A stretch of 17,550 nt of DNA from an uncultured Microcaldota archaeon (GTDB lineage: Archaea > Micrarchaeota > Micrarchaeia > Anstonellales > Bilamarchaeaceae), in assembly GCA_903835325.1 (NCBI GenBank), contig CAILMU010000118.1, forward strand, positions 1 through 17,550. The letters are read 5' to 3'. A model generated the notes under the pieces. That model was given only the letters and a program-made list of their open reading frames with translations. It made no database searches and had not been told where the DNA came from. Made by a program: the position numbers and the translations under genes. Positions 1 through 7,130 of the stretch are shown piece after piece. Every line of letters begins with the position of its first letter. Positions within the stretch are counted from its first letter, which is position 1.

Positions 1-545
1 AGGTAGATTACGCCGATGAATATGGCGAGGATCGTGGAAACGCCCCAGAAATTGTTTTCATAGGCCGACCAATCGGCATGGACCAGCACCGGGCCTGAAG
101 CGTATTCTTTTCCCTGGCCGGATAGCGAGGCGTAGAGCTCATAATCCTGGGAGGATATGTATTGGTACGGGATGACGGCAGTGCAGACAAAGGACCGGGA
201 ATTCGAATAATTGCCATAGGAGTCGTAGGATTCCAGGCAGTCCGTGTCTTGCAGGTCTCTTCCTTCGCTGAACACCTGGAGCTTCAGGTCATCGTCTTTC
301 TCGAGCGGCGGGGTGCTGATAGTGAGATTTATCTCATATGGCGAAGTGCCAGGTGATACGGATGCGGGCGCAGCGCCCTGGAGGAGCTGGAAATTCGGGC
401 TATGGTCTGCTGATTGAAGCTCCTTCAGGTCAAGGCCGGCACCAAGAAGGCCCGGAAGCAGAAGCGTGCCTATGCTCAGAATGATCCCGAGGAGCGCGGT
501 GATGAGCAGGAAAACAAGGAAGAGACGGTTGATGGTCTCGAGCAT
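1..545 (-). CDS. Membrane protein with extracellular domain, C-terminally truncated by the window edge
   Basis: I do not recognise the family. The frame reads open from an ATG at 545 to the left edge, giving 181 complete residues. Residues about 8-33 are one long hydrophobic helix. Residues about 40-165 are polar, with several N-x-S/T sites, a proline-rich stretch and two cysteines (103 and 121) that could form a disulfide. A second hydrophobic helix begins near residue 167 and continues off the window. The topology suggests an exported beta-rich ectodomain held between two membrane helices. The start is supported by a TATA-like element centred 26 bp upstream and no Shine-Dalgarno, which fits leaderless transcription. 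It lies divergent to the cysteine-rich secreted protein. Function unknown; reality of the gene fairly sure. Confidence 0.7.
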   Translation of the reverse strand, partial: MLETINRLFLVFLLITALLGIILSIGTLLLPGLLGAGLDLKELQSADHSPNFQLLQGAAPASVSPGTSPYEINLTISTPPLEKDDDLKLQVFSEGRDLQDTDCLESYDSYGNYSNSRSFVCTAVIPYQYISSQDYELYASLSGQGKEYASGPVLVHADWSAYENNFWGVSTILAIFIGVIY

Positions 546-566
546 GGAGAATGTTTGCGGGGCGAT

Positions 567-575
567 GTTTAATAG
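567..575 (-). promoter_or_regulatory. TATA box for the minus-strand membrane protein
   Basis: Read on the minus strand this is CTATTAAAC, centred 26 bp before the ATG at 545. That spacing is typical of an archaeal leaderless promoter. Confidence 0.5.
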
Positions 576-661
576 GATAGGCGGAGGGTAGCAAGCCGGG
601 GAAAATAAAAACATTCAAAATCAGGTAAGGAGATAGGTGGCATATAGAGAGGGGGTCTGAT

Positions 662-1033
662 ATGAGGTTCCTGCCGCTTTTTCTGCTTGCGATGTGCCTG
701 GTGTCTCAGCTTGCCTGGTCCCTGGTTCCTCTCCCCACCTGCGAGGACAGGTACAACTCTTGCATGTGGAACTGCTGCGCGTCATGCGGCGCTAATGTGA
801 GCTCTGCCGGAAATGGTCCGCTTGCATGCAGCAATGATGCGGATAACCCGAACCAGGCGTGCATAAACGCCTGCCTCCCATGCGCGAACCAGTATCAGGG
901 GTGCCTGAAGAATGAGAGCGCGGGTGGCACTGGGCAGACGACGGGGGGCGGGAGCGCGCCCTGCTGCTATTCGATGGCGCTTCTTTTCGGAGTGATTGGA
1001 GCCGCTGTAATCAAAGAAAGAAGAGCCGACTAG
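662..1033 (+). CDS. Cysteine-rich secreted protein with C-terminal membrane tail
   Basis: A 123-aa protein of unrecognised family. Residues 1-20 form a signal peptide (basic Arg2, hydrophobic core, AWS before the likely cut). The mature part has ten cysteines (27, 34, 38, 39, 42, 56, 67, 71, 74, 81), which suggests several disulfides outside the cell. Two segments repeat the pattern C-x3-Y-x2-C-[ML]-x-N, at residues 27-37 and 74-84. A Gly/Thr/Ser-rich linker (88-99) leads to CCYS, a short hydrophobic stretch (104-117) and a charged tail KERRAD, resembling archaeal C-terminal sorting or anchor signals. The start is supported by a GGGGG run about 6 nt upstream. The stop overlaps the stop of the convergent MBL gene. 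A similar protein is at 14173-14646. Confidence 0.75.
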   Translation: MRFLPLFLLAMCLVSQLAWSLVPLPTCEDRYNSCMWNCCASCGANVSSAGNGPLACSNDADNPNQACINACLPCANQYQGCLKNESAGGTGQTTGGGSAPCCYSMALLFGVIGAAVIKERRAD

Positions 1034-2166
1034 TTACAGGAGCTTCCAAGGGCAGGTATCGGACCATAGCTCGAGACGCTCGATGAGGAATATCCGCTGA
1101 AAATCTGGCATGCGGCCGCGTTGGCCGCAGCCGTGATTGTGATTGCCGAGCCATCCGATACCGCGGCGATATCCCCTTCCAAATCCGTGCGGAACGTGTG
1201 GGACGCGCCTTGTGCGAATGCATCGTGCGAAAAAATATTCGAGAGCGAAGCCTGCCTGGGATGGTAATATCCATCGGTCACGCTCCGCGCTTTATCAGTG
1301 GAAATCGCGAAATATTCCGCACCGACAGCATCGAGGAATGGCTGCGTCGAGGATGTGGCGCTGCCGTGATGGCCGACTTTCAGGAAATCGGAACGGAGGT
1401 ATGTCCCTTGTTTCAGGAGCTCCGCTTCGCAATCAGCTTCGCAATCTCCGGTGAAGAGGAACGAAGTGTTCCCATACGCGAGGCGCAAGAGGATGGAGTT
1501 GTCGTTCTCGTTCGAGGTGTCCTTATTCGAGTTCCAGCACCCTTCAGGGCGGTCATAAGCTACGATCAGCTGGGCCCTTGCCAGGCAACTTTCGGCAGGC
1601 ATATCCATATCGGTTTTGACATGGATGAAATCATGCGACAAGGCATACCCCTGGAAAGACACCTCGGTGACGCTGGAATAGTTTCCGCAGTTTCCGTTGT
1701 CGTATACTGTCCCGATGTCGAAATCCTTGAACATGCTGTTCATCCCTCCGATATGGTCCTCGTGGTAATGCGTCGCGATGAGGTAGTCGATGCGCGCAAC
1801 GCCCATCTTCTTCAGGAAAGCGAGGGCGTTTGTCGACGAATTTTTCTTCATCCCGGAACCGGAGTCTATCATTATGGTCCTATTTGACGGCGTGATGATG
1901 AGGATGGCATCGGCCTGGCTGACATTGATGACATAGACCCGCAGGAGGCCGCAGGAAGAAGGGATTTCAGATGCGGAATGGTTCAACGGACCGGACGTGC
2001 TCGCGGGGGATGCGTTTGCGGGATGCGGATTCGTTTCGGGTGCGTTTTTTGGAGGGGGGATGTTTAGCTGGAGTATCGATGGGTAGAAAACCGCGAGCAG
2101 CACAATGACGATTATGAGAATCAGGATGAGCGAAATGAGAACGGGCGTTTTTGAGCGTGATGGCAT
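1030..2166 (-). CDS. Membrane-anchored ComEC/Rec2-like metallo-beta-lactamase-fold hydrolase
   Basis: The protein is 378 aa from the chosen start. Residues 8-28 are a membrane anchor, followed by a Pro/Asn/Ser-rich linker (35-70) and an MBL-fold domain (about 74-345). The metal motif H-x-H-x-D-H is at 133-138 (ATHYHEDHIGG), TGD ends at Asp241 and KVGHHGS spans 263-269. This set is typical of the MBL domain of ComEC/Rec2 competence proteins and their stand-alone relatives, which are proposed to cut DNA or phosphodiesters outside the membrane. There is no ComEC channel domain. The ectodomain has eight cysteines (72, 160, 194, 210, 242, 246, 353, 377). A longer start at 2223 is possible, but it would place the TATA box (2196-2205) inside the gene, so 2166 is preferred. 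Substrate unknown. Confidence 0.8.
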   Translation of the reverse strand: MPSRSKTPVLISLILILIIVIVLLAVFYPSILQLNIPPPKNAPETNPHPANASPASTSGPLNHSASEIPSSCGLLRVYVINVSQADAILIITPSNRTIMIDSGSGMKKNSSTNALAFLKKMGVARIDYLIATHYHEDHIGGMNSMFKDFDIGTVYDNGNCGNYSSVTEVSFQGYALSHDFIHVKTDMDMPAESCLARAQLIVAYDRPEGCWNSNKDTSNENDNSILLRLAYGNTSFLFTGDCEADCEAELLKQGTYLRSDFLKVGHHGSATSSTQPFLDAVGAEYFAISTDKARSVTDGYYHPRQASLSNIFSHDAFAQGASHTFRTDLEGDIAAVSDGSAITITAAANAAACQIFSGYSSSSVSSYGPIPALGSSCN

Positions 2167-2195
2167 CTTTACCAGACCAGCTAATCTCGGCTTCG

Positions 2196-2205
2196 GATTA
2201 TAAAG
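2196..2205. promoter_or_regulatory. Putative shared bidirectional TATA element (MBL gene and MFS gene)
   Basis: The sequence GATTATAAAG reads as a TATA box on both strands. It lies about 35 bp before the minus-strand ATG at 2166 and about 39 bp before the plus-strand ATG at 2240. No other TATA-like element was seen between the two genes. Neither flank shows a clear purine-rich BRE, so direction preference cannot be read. Confidence 0.45.
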
Positions 2206-2239
2206 ATTGATTGATGATTTCAAGATTCAGGGGTCGGAT

Positions 2240-3451
2240 ATGGGTCTGCTTGACGGGATAACCAGGAACGTGCTGGTATTGGGAGTGGTGAGTTTCCTTA
2301 CCGACGTCTCAAGCGAGATGATTTTTCCGATACTTCCGCTGTTCCTTACCAATATCTTAGGGGCCGGGACAGGGATTGTCGGGCTCGTGGAAGGGGTGGC
2401 GGACAGCATCGCGAGCCTGCTCGATATCTTCGTAGGATATTACTCTGACATGGAAGGGAAGAGGAAGGAATTCGCGGTAGCCGGGTATGGGATTTCCTCG
2501 GTCATGAAGGTCTTCCTGATATTCGCCAATTCCTGGCCGGTCGTGCTGATTGTCAGAGGCGCCGAAAGGCTCGGGAAAAGCATCAGGACATCTCCGAGGG
2601 ATGCGATAATCGCAGAGTCCACGGACGAGAAGATGCGGGGTAAGGCATTCGGCCTGCACCGCTCGATGGATACTATAGGCGCCATTGTCGGCCCGGCGAT
2701 AGCTTATGTCGTATTCATGGTGATGGGGCAGACAGAAGCCGGTTTCCGGATGATTTTCACCATCGGCGTGATTCCTGCCATGCTTGCCGTCATCGTGATA
2801 ATATTTTTCGTGCGTGAACCCAAAGAGACGGGAAGCCAGGCAGGTCTGGGCGCGAACAAGACGGGGGTACCTGGGAAAACATTGAAAAAAGCGAGGTTCT
2901 GGGAAGCGCTTAAGTCGCTGGATGCGCGCTATAAAAGATTCCTGTTCGCATCCTGCATTTTCTCGCTCGCTTATTTCAGTTTCGCGCTCCTGATAGTCAG
3001 GGCGAATGATATCGGCATGAAAGCCCAGGACATCATCCTGGTTTACTTGCTCTACAATGTCGCTTACGCCGCATCTTCTATCCCGATCGGGATGCTTTCC
3101 GACAGGATAGATAGGAAGCTCGTGATAGGCGCATCGTTCGTGCTCTATGGCCTGATTGCCATAGGGTTCTCGATGGTTAGCCAAGCATGGCAGATAGCTG
3201 CCCTTTTCGTGGTGTATGGGATGTTCGTGGCTGCGGATGAATCCGTGAACAAGGCGTATATCTCAGATATCACCGAGGACAGGACAAGGGGGATGGCGCT
3301 CGGCGCTTACAACAGCGCGGTCGGCGCGGTGTATCTGCCTGCCAACGCGATTTTCGGCCTGCTCTGGGCAGCTTTCGGAGCAGTCATAGCATTCGGGGCG
3401 GCGGCAGTGGTCGCGATAATCTCCGGGATAGTCATGCTTGCGTACGTGTGA
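2240..3451 (+). CDS. MFS transporter, MJ1317-like
   Basis: A 403-aa polytopic membrane protein with about 12 hydrophobic segments split by a basic cytoplasmic loop near residues 200-230. Features seen are TDVSSEM at 21-27, the MFS loop motif GYYSDMEGKRKE at 66-77, and RGAERLGKSIRTSPRDA at 106-122. The last is characteristic of the archaeal and bacterial MJ1317-like subgroup of the major facilitator superfamily. The substrate of this subgroup is not well defined; export of drugs or metabolites is a guess. The start at 2240 (GGGG about 6 nt before it) is preferred over 2207, which has no ribosome site and lies almost on the TATA element. It is divergent from the MBL gene. Confidence 0.88.
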   Translation: MGLLDGITRNVLVLGVVSFLTDVSSEMIFPILPLFLTNILGAGTGIVGLVEGVADSIASLLDIFVGYYSDMEGKRKEFAVAGYGISSVMKVFLIFANSWPVVLIVRGAERLGKSIRTSPRDAIIAESTDEKMRGKAFGLHRSMDTIGAIVGPAIAYVVFMVMGQTEAGFRMIFTIGVIPAMLAVIVIIFFVREPKETGSQAGLGANKTGVPGKTLKKARFWEALKSLDARYKRFLFASCIFSLAYFSFALLIVRANDIGMKAQDIILVYLLYNVAYAASSIPIGMLSDRIDRKLVIGASFVLYGLIAIGFSMVSQAWQIAALFVVYGMFVAADESVNKAYISDITEDRTRGMALGAYNSAVGAVYLPANAIFGLLWAAFGAVIAFGAAAVVAIISGIVMLAYV

Positions 3452-3516
3452 ACGGATGCGGACAAACCGAGTCTGGAAAAGGCAGCCTAAAAAGAACCAA
3501 TTACGAGGATACTGTT

Positions 3517-4083
3517 ATGGCGAAAAGCGAAATCGACGTGGAAGGCATCAAGGACAAGTACGCCCTTGCCAGGAAGAAGGCGATAGAGTCAGGAGCTGTA
3601 AACGAGAGGATGCTCAAGGCGCAGAAGGAGAACGACCTCAGGATTGCGGAGGTTCGCGGGCTCATCCTCAACAGGACGGCAGAGCTCGAGCACCAGCTCA
3701 ATCATTTCATATCATGGTATTTCACCTACAACGAGCGGAGGGCAGTGGACTTGTATGACGCGCTGCTCACGAAGGAATTCTTCACACTCCACCAGAAGAT
3801 AGTGCTTTTCGGCGAATTGGGATACCATAAAAGGAAGGATTTCGGAGGCAGGTTCGACGGCCTGACCGCGCAGCTGCACAAGGTGAAGGAGATGAGGAAC
3901 CTGCTCGCGCACGGGCACAAGGCCAGCGCCACAGAGCCCCTCATACGCATGCTCTCACAGAACGAACCCACGCGCCTGGACGACAAGTTCATGGCGCAGT
4001 TCAAGGCATCCTTCGAATCAGCGTTCTTCTCGCTCGTCGAGCTCAACGAGCGCATCCGCGAGATGGACAGGGGAACCGGATAA
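3517..4083 (+). CDS. HEPN-like protein with R-x4-H motif
   Basis: A 188-aa, strongly alpha-helical soluble protein. The segment EMRNLLAHG has Arg127, Asn128 and His132, which is the R-x4-H signature of HEPN domains, many of which are metal-independent RNases. The preceding helices (about 40-126) have the length and amphipathic pattern of a HEPN four-helix bundle, with a charged N-terminal helix at 1-40. The family assignment rests on this motif and the helical pattern only. A non-catalytic HEPN scaffold is the alternative. The start at 3517 follows GAGG and has a TATA-like CTAAAAAG centred 27 bp upstream. An upstream ATG at 3448 overlaps the MFS stop and is less likely. The APC permease follows after 22 bp, so the two may be co-transcribed. 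Confidence 0.75.
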   Translation: MAKSEIDVEGIKDKYALARKKAIESGAVNERMLKAQKENDLRIAEVRGLILNRTAELEHQLNHFISWYFTYNERRAVDLYDALLTKEFFTLHQKIVLFGELGYHKRKDFGGRFDGLTAQLHKVKEMRNLLAHGHKASATEPLIRMLSQNEPTRLDDKFMAQFKASFESAFFSLVELNERIREMDRGTG

Positions 4084-4105
4084 CACTGTTTTGCAGGTCA
4101 TGGAT

Positions 4106-5350
4106 ATGGAAGGCAATGGGCAGCTTCGAGCTACGCTCTCTTTGTTCGATGCGGTGAATATCGCGCTCGGCGCGATAATTGGCGCGGGAATATTCGTGAT
4201 AATAGGTTCGGCTGCGGCGCTTGCAGGGCCGGCTCTTATCCTGTCTATAATCATCGGCGCGCTTGTCGCCGGCCTTACCGGAATCGCGACAGCGGAGCTG
4301 AGCAAGGTTTACCCTAAAAGCGGAGGGGCGTACACGTTCGCGAAAGAGGCTCTTGACGACCGGGCGGGATTCATCGTCGGATGGGTGTGGCTGTTCACGA
4401 ACATCGCGATAGGAGCTACGGTCGCGCTGGGTTTTGCCAGTTACCTGGCATTCTTCCTCCCGTCCGTCCCAGTACAGATCGGAGCGGGCGCTTTGATAAT
4501 CGCGATTTGCGCGATAAACCTGCTCGGCGCCAAGGAATCGAGCATAGTCAACAACGTCCTTGTAGCCGTGAAAATCCTGGTGCTGTTGGTTTTCGCTTTC
4601 ATCGCGGCGATGTCGTTCAGGATTGCGAATTTCACGCCGTTCATGCCTTTCGGTGTCCAGGGGGTGCTTGCAGGGGCTGCGACAGTGTTCTTCGCGTATT
4701 CGGGGTTCGCCAGGGTCGCAGTGATAGCGGACGAGATAAAAGACGCTAAAAGGAACGTGCCGAAGGCGACATTGATATCCATCGCGGTTTCGAGCGCGAT
4801 ATACCTGGCTGTGGCTGGGGCAGCGATCGGCGCTGTTGGATATTTGGCGATATCCAGTTCGCAATCGCCTTTGGCGGATGCCATGGTCGGGCTCGGGTTC
4901 GGATTCGGCGCCACACTCATCGGGTTCGGCGCGCTGATAGCCACAGCGACTGTCGCCCTCGGCTCTATCCTCGGCTTATCAAGGATAGCGTATACGATGG
5001 CCAGGAACAATGACCTCCCAGCTTTCCTTGCGAGGGTGGAGAAAGGCAACCCGGTCCCGGCAGCAGCGATCATCCTGAGCGGAGCGCTGATGCTTATCTT
5101 CTCCTGTTTTGTGGATCTTGCGAGCATGGCATATGTGAGCAGTTTCTCGCTCCTCCTGTATTATCTGGCGATAAATCTGAGCGCGATAAAGGCATTGCGC
5201 GGGCGGACCAGGATTGTCGCTGCGCTCGGAGCGATATCATGCGTCATCCTCTTGGGCAGCCTGCCGCTGGTTTCATGGCTTGCCGGGGCTGGAGTCATCT
5301 TCCTCGGAATCGTTTATCTGGCCGCGGGCAGGAAACTGTTTGCCGGATGA
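4106..5350 (+). CDS. APC-family amino acid permease
   Basis: A 414-aa protein with about 12 transmembrane helices. The first helix contains the APC signature GAIIGAGIF (22-30), whose unwound glycines bind the amino acid backbone. TM2 ends near ELSKVYPKSGGAY (64-76), also typical. Lys156 in the fifth helix (VAVKILV) sits where the archaeal transporter ApcT (MJ0609) has Lys158, the residue that replaces Na+ with a proton switch. Proton-coupled uptake is therefore a reasonable inference. Possible starts are TTG 4091, ATG 4100 and ATG 4106. AGGT lies 7 nt before 4106, so that one is chosen. It closely follows the HEPN gene. Substrate not readable. Confidence 0.88.
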   Translation: MEGNGQLRATLSLFDAVNIALGAIIGAGIFVIIGSAAALAGPALILSIIIGALVAGLTGIATAELSKVYPKSGGAYTFAKEALDDRAGFIVGWVWLFTNIAIGATVALGFASYLAFFLPSVPVQIGAGALIIAICAINLLGAKESSIVNNVLVAVKILVLLVFAFIAAMSFRIANFTPFMPFGVQGVLAGAATVFFAYSGFARVAVIADEIKDAKRNVPKATLISIAVSSAIYLAVAGAAIGAVGYLAISSSQSPLADAMVGLGFGFGATLIGFGALIATATVALGSILGLSRIAYTMARNNDLPAFLARVEKGNPVPAAAIILSGALMLIFSCFVDLASMAYVSSFSLLLYYLAINLSAIKALRGRTRIVAALGAISCVILLGSLPLVSWLAGAGVIFLGIVYLAAGRKLFAG

Positions 5351-5374
5351 ATGGGTAGCGCCGGTTTGCCCTGA

Positions 5375-5383
5375 TTTTTAATA
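5375..5383 (+). promoter_or_regulatory. TATA box for the PLDc_N-like gene
   Basis: TTTTTAATA is centred 27 bp before the ATG at 5406, and no Shine-Dalgarno precedes that ATG. This is a leaderless arrangement. Confidence 0.55.
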
Positions 5384-5405
5384 GGTTAGAGGCAAAGAGA
5401 GCACC

Positions 5406-5741
5406 ATGGATGGCATCTTGGGGGTTGTGATGTCGGAGGCATCTCATTTATTCATGCAGGCAGCGAGCCAGGCAGGAACAGCAGCTGCAGGGGAGACGGC
5501 TGCCATGGGCATCATGGGAGGAGCGATGCTTTTCATGCTTCTGATATTAGTGGTCTACCTTGTTTTCCTTCTCGTTGCCTTGATCGGCTTCGTGCTCTGG
5601 ATTCTGATGATAATAGATTGCGCGCGGAGGGACGACTTCAAAGGCGAGAACGACAAGCTCCTGTGGATACTCATACTCATCTTCGGCGGGATAATCGGCG
5701 CGGTCATCTACTACTTCGTGGTGAAGAAGAAAAAGGATTGA
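5406..5741 (+). CDS. Small membrane protein with PLDc_N-type domain
   Basis: A 111-aa protein with a small-residue-rich N-terminus (1-35) and two hydrophobic helices at about 38-69 and 84-106, separated by DCARRDDFKGENDK. It ends in VKKKKD. The helix - D-x-x-R-R - short loop - K-x-x-W helix - basic tail pattern matches the PLDc_N domain, a two-helix membrane module found alone or at the N-terminus of cardiolipin synthases. Alone it may be a membrane anchor or partner; its function is unknown. The start is supported by the TATA box 27 bp upstream. A second ATG at 5430 is possible. It converges with the Ogg gene after 35 bp. Confidence 0.75.
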   Translation: MDGILGVVMSEASHLFMQAASQAGTAAAGETAAMGIMGGAMLFMLLILVVYLVFLLVALIGFVLWILMIIDCARRDDFKGENDKLLWILILIFGGIIGAVIYYFVVKKKKD

Positions 5742-5776
5742 ATGTTACCGGCACTGCCCCAGGGCGCGCCGCAGCA

Positions 5777-6409
5777 TCATTTCAGGATTTTTCCTGTCTC
5801 GATATACCAGAGATAAAGGTCGAGAGCACCGGGCGCTATCCCAGTTTTCTTGGATATGCGCATGAATGCCTGCTCGGCATCGAGATAGCGCTTCCTGTTG
5901 AGGGACCGTGATTTCGGATTGCCAATCATGCCATGGCGGGCCATCAGGTCCAGGATGTGGAAATCGATTATCGCGTGGTCGTCATAGCCTATGTTGCGCA
6001 GGAAGTGGCTCGCTTCCTTGTAGCCGAACCCTATGATGTTGGAGACAAGCCACCGGCGCCGTCCATCCGGAGAATCGAAGGATGCGAGCGTACTTTTTAT
6101 CGAATCGCTGTAAACCTGGTTTTTGGCGATGTATCGGGCGCGGGCATTCGGGAAGCGATACCCTAATTTTTTTAACTCGCGTGCGAGCTCGGCTTCGGAA
6201 AGCTCGTGGAACCTGCCTTGGAGCGCGTTCTGGATTTTGATCCCGCCTTCTGCCGAATAGTTCGCTGTGAGTATGCAGAAGCAGAGCTCCGAGAATATGC
6301 GCTTTGACGATGATTTTCCGACGGCTTTGAATCCTTCCGCGCGTTTCCGTACCACGGTTCCGATGGGCCCGCGCTCTAGGCGCTGGATCTGGAGCAGGAG
6401 TTCTTTCAT
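5777..6409 (-). CDS. ogg: N-glycosylase/DNA lyase, Ogg2 family (8-oxoguanine repair)
   Basis: This base-excision repair enzyme removes 8-oxoguanine and cuts the strand by beta-elimination. It is 210 aa, the usual length for archaeal Ogg2. The helix-hairpin-helix region IIGFGYKEASHFLRN holds catalytic Lys131, followed by Asp149 in AIIDFHIL. These match Lys129 and Asp147 of the M. jannaschii enzyme. The protein ends in Lys210; a C-terminal lysine is used by this family in base recognition. The frame stays open to 6667, but that extension overlaps the cobalamin adenosyltransferase gene and is not Ogg-like. The ATG at 6409 has a TATA box about 28 bp upstream, so 6409 is chosen. It lies 38 bp downstream of the adenosyltransferase on the same strand. 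Confidence 0.93.
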   Translation of the reverse strand: MKELLLQIQRLERGPIGTVVRKRAEGFKAVGKSSSKRIFSELCFCILTANYSAEGGIKIQNALQGRFHELSEAELARELKKLGYRFPNARARYIAKNQVYSDSIKSTLASFDSPDGRRRWLVSNIIGFGYKEASHFLRNIGYDDHAIIDFHILDLMARHGMIGNPKSRSLNRKRYLDAEQAFMRISKKTGIAPGALDLYLWYIETGKILK

Positions 6410-6430
6410 CAGGGGAATGTTGTTGGGAAA

Positions 6431-6442
6431 AATATTAAAAGT
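6431..6442 (-). promoter_or_regulatory. TATA box for ogg
   Basis: On the minus strand this reads CTTTTAATATTT, centred about 28 bp before the ogg ATG at 6409. It supports the short Ogg start and a promoter separate from the upstream gene. Confidence 0.5.
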
Positions 6443-6447
6443 GTGGA

Positions 6448-7005
6448 TCACACCTTTTTCGAAGGCTTTTTCCCTTTCCATATCGCTTCGGGCACTCGCT
6501 TCTTGTAGTTGGTGTAGCGCGCCTGGATGAAAAGCAAATCGCTCAGACGGTTCATGTATATGACGATATCGGGATTCACCGGCTGTTTGCCCCTGAGCTG
6601 GATTATGCAGCGCTCGGCCCGTCGGCAGATGGTCCTGGCTAGTTGGAGCAATGAGGAGGTCTTGCAACCGCCGGGGACAAGGAAATTATGCAGGGGAGGC
6701 ATATCCCCTTCCATGGCATCTATCTCGCCTTCCAGTTCGCCGGCCCTGCACGGGTCCAGGCGCTGGATGCTCCTTGATTTCGGTGGGGCGGAGAGTTCGG
6801 CGCCTATCGCGAAAAGGTCTTTCTGGATCTTGGTTAGGGATAGTTTGAGCGCGTCGGTCTCGGAGAACGAGAGCACGACCCCGAGCATGGCGTTCAGCTC
6901 ATCCACAGAGCCGTAAGCCTCTATCCTCGGGTCGTCTTTAGGGACGACCGCTCCTCCGAAAAGCATGGTGTCGCCTTTATCACCAAAACGCGTGTAAATC
7001 GGCAT
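6448..7005 (-). CDS. ATP:cob(I)alamin adenosyltransferase, PduO type
   Basis: The enzyme transfers the adenosyl group of ATP to cob(I)alamin, giving adenosylcobalamin. It is 185 aa, normal for the single-domain PduO type, which is trimeric in known members. The ATP-binding N-terminal motif YTRFGDKGDTMLFGG is at 4-18, AYGSVDELNAMLG at 30-42, VPGG at 110-113, CRRAER at 127-132 and NRLSDLLFIQAR at 152-163. All signature blocks are present, including Arg129, Glu131 and Asn152. The start has a TATA box 27 bp upstream and no clear ribosome site. No B12-dependent enzyme or B12 biosynthesis gene is in the window, so the cofactor's user lies elsewhere. Confidence 0.93.
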   Translation of the reverse strand: MPIYTRFGDKGDTMLFGGAVVPKDDPRIEAYGSVDELNAMLGVVLSFSETDALKLSLTKIQKDLFAIGAELSAPPKSRSIQRLDPCRAGELEGEIDAMEGDMPPLHNFLVPGGCKTSSLLQLARTICRRAERCIIQLRGKQPVNPDIVIYMNRLSDLLFIQARYTNYKKRVPEAIWKGKKPSKKV

Positions 7006-7026
7006 GATATTGGATTCTACGCTCAG

Positions 7027-7036
7027 GGTATAAATG
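7027..7036 (-). promoter_or_regulatory. TATA box for the cobalamin adenosyltransferase gene
   Basis: On the minus strand this reads CATTTATACC, centred 27 bp before the ATG at 7005. It points to a leaderless transcript. Confidence 0.5.
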
Positions 7037-7081
7037 TTTCACGTTTCGCCCTTCTTACCGAAGCCTGACCATTATAACAAG

Positions 7082-7090
7082 AAATATAAA
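7082..7090 (+). promoter_or_regulatory. TATA box for the acdBA operon
   Basis: AAATATAAA is centred about 45 bp before the ATG at 7131. This would give a short leader carrying the purine-rich GGAAGGGAG ribosome site at 7118-7126. Confidence 0.5.
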
Positions 7091-7130
7091 GCGCATTTGG
7101 GAGTCTAGGGAGTATCAGGAAGGGAGCGGC

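Noticed and set aside
1198..1887. 229-codon plus-strand open frame opposite the MBL gene
   Set aside because: It lies antisense to a gene with intact metal motifs; no promoter or ribosome site was seen and no domain recognised.
5742..5776. Terminator between the convergent PLDc_N-like and ogg genes
   Set aside because: The gap contains a GGCGCGCC palindrome but no stable longer stem and no T-tract on either strand.
6410..6667. N-terminal extension of the Ogg protein by 86 residues
   Set aside because: It overlaps the cobalamin adenosyltransferase gene and is unlike Ogg; the 210-aa form has the family length and a TATA box at the right distance.
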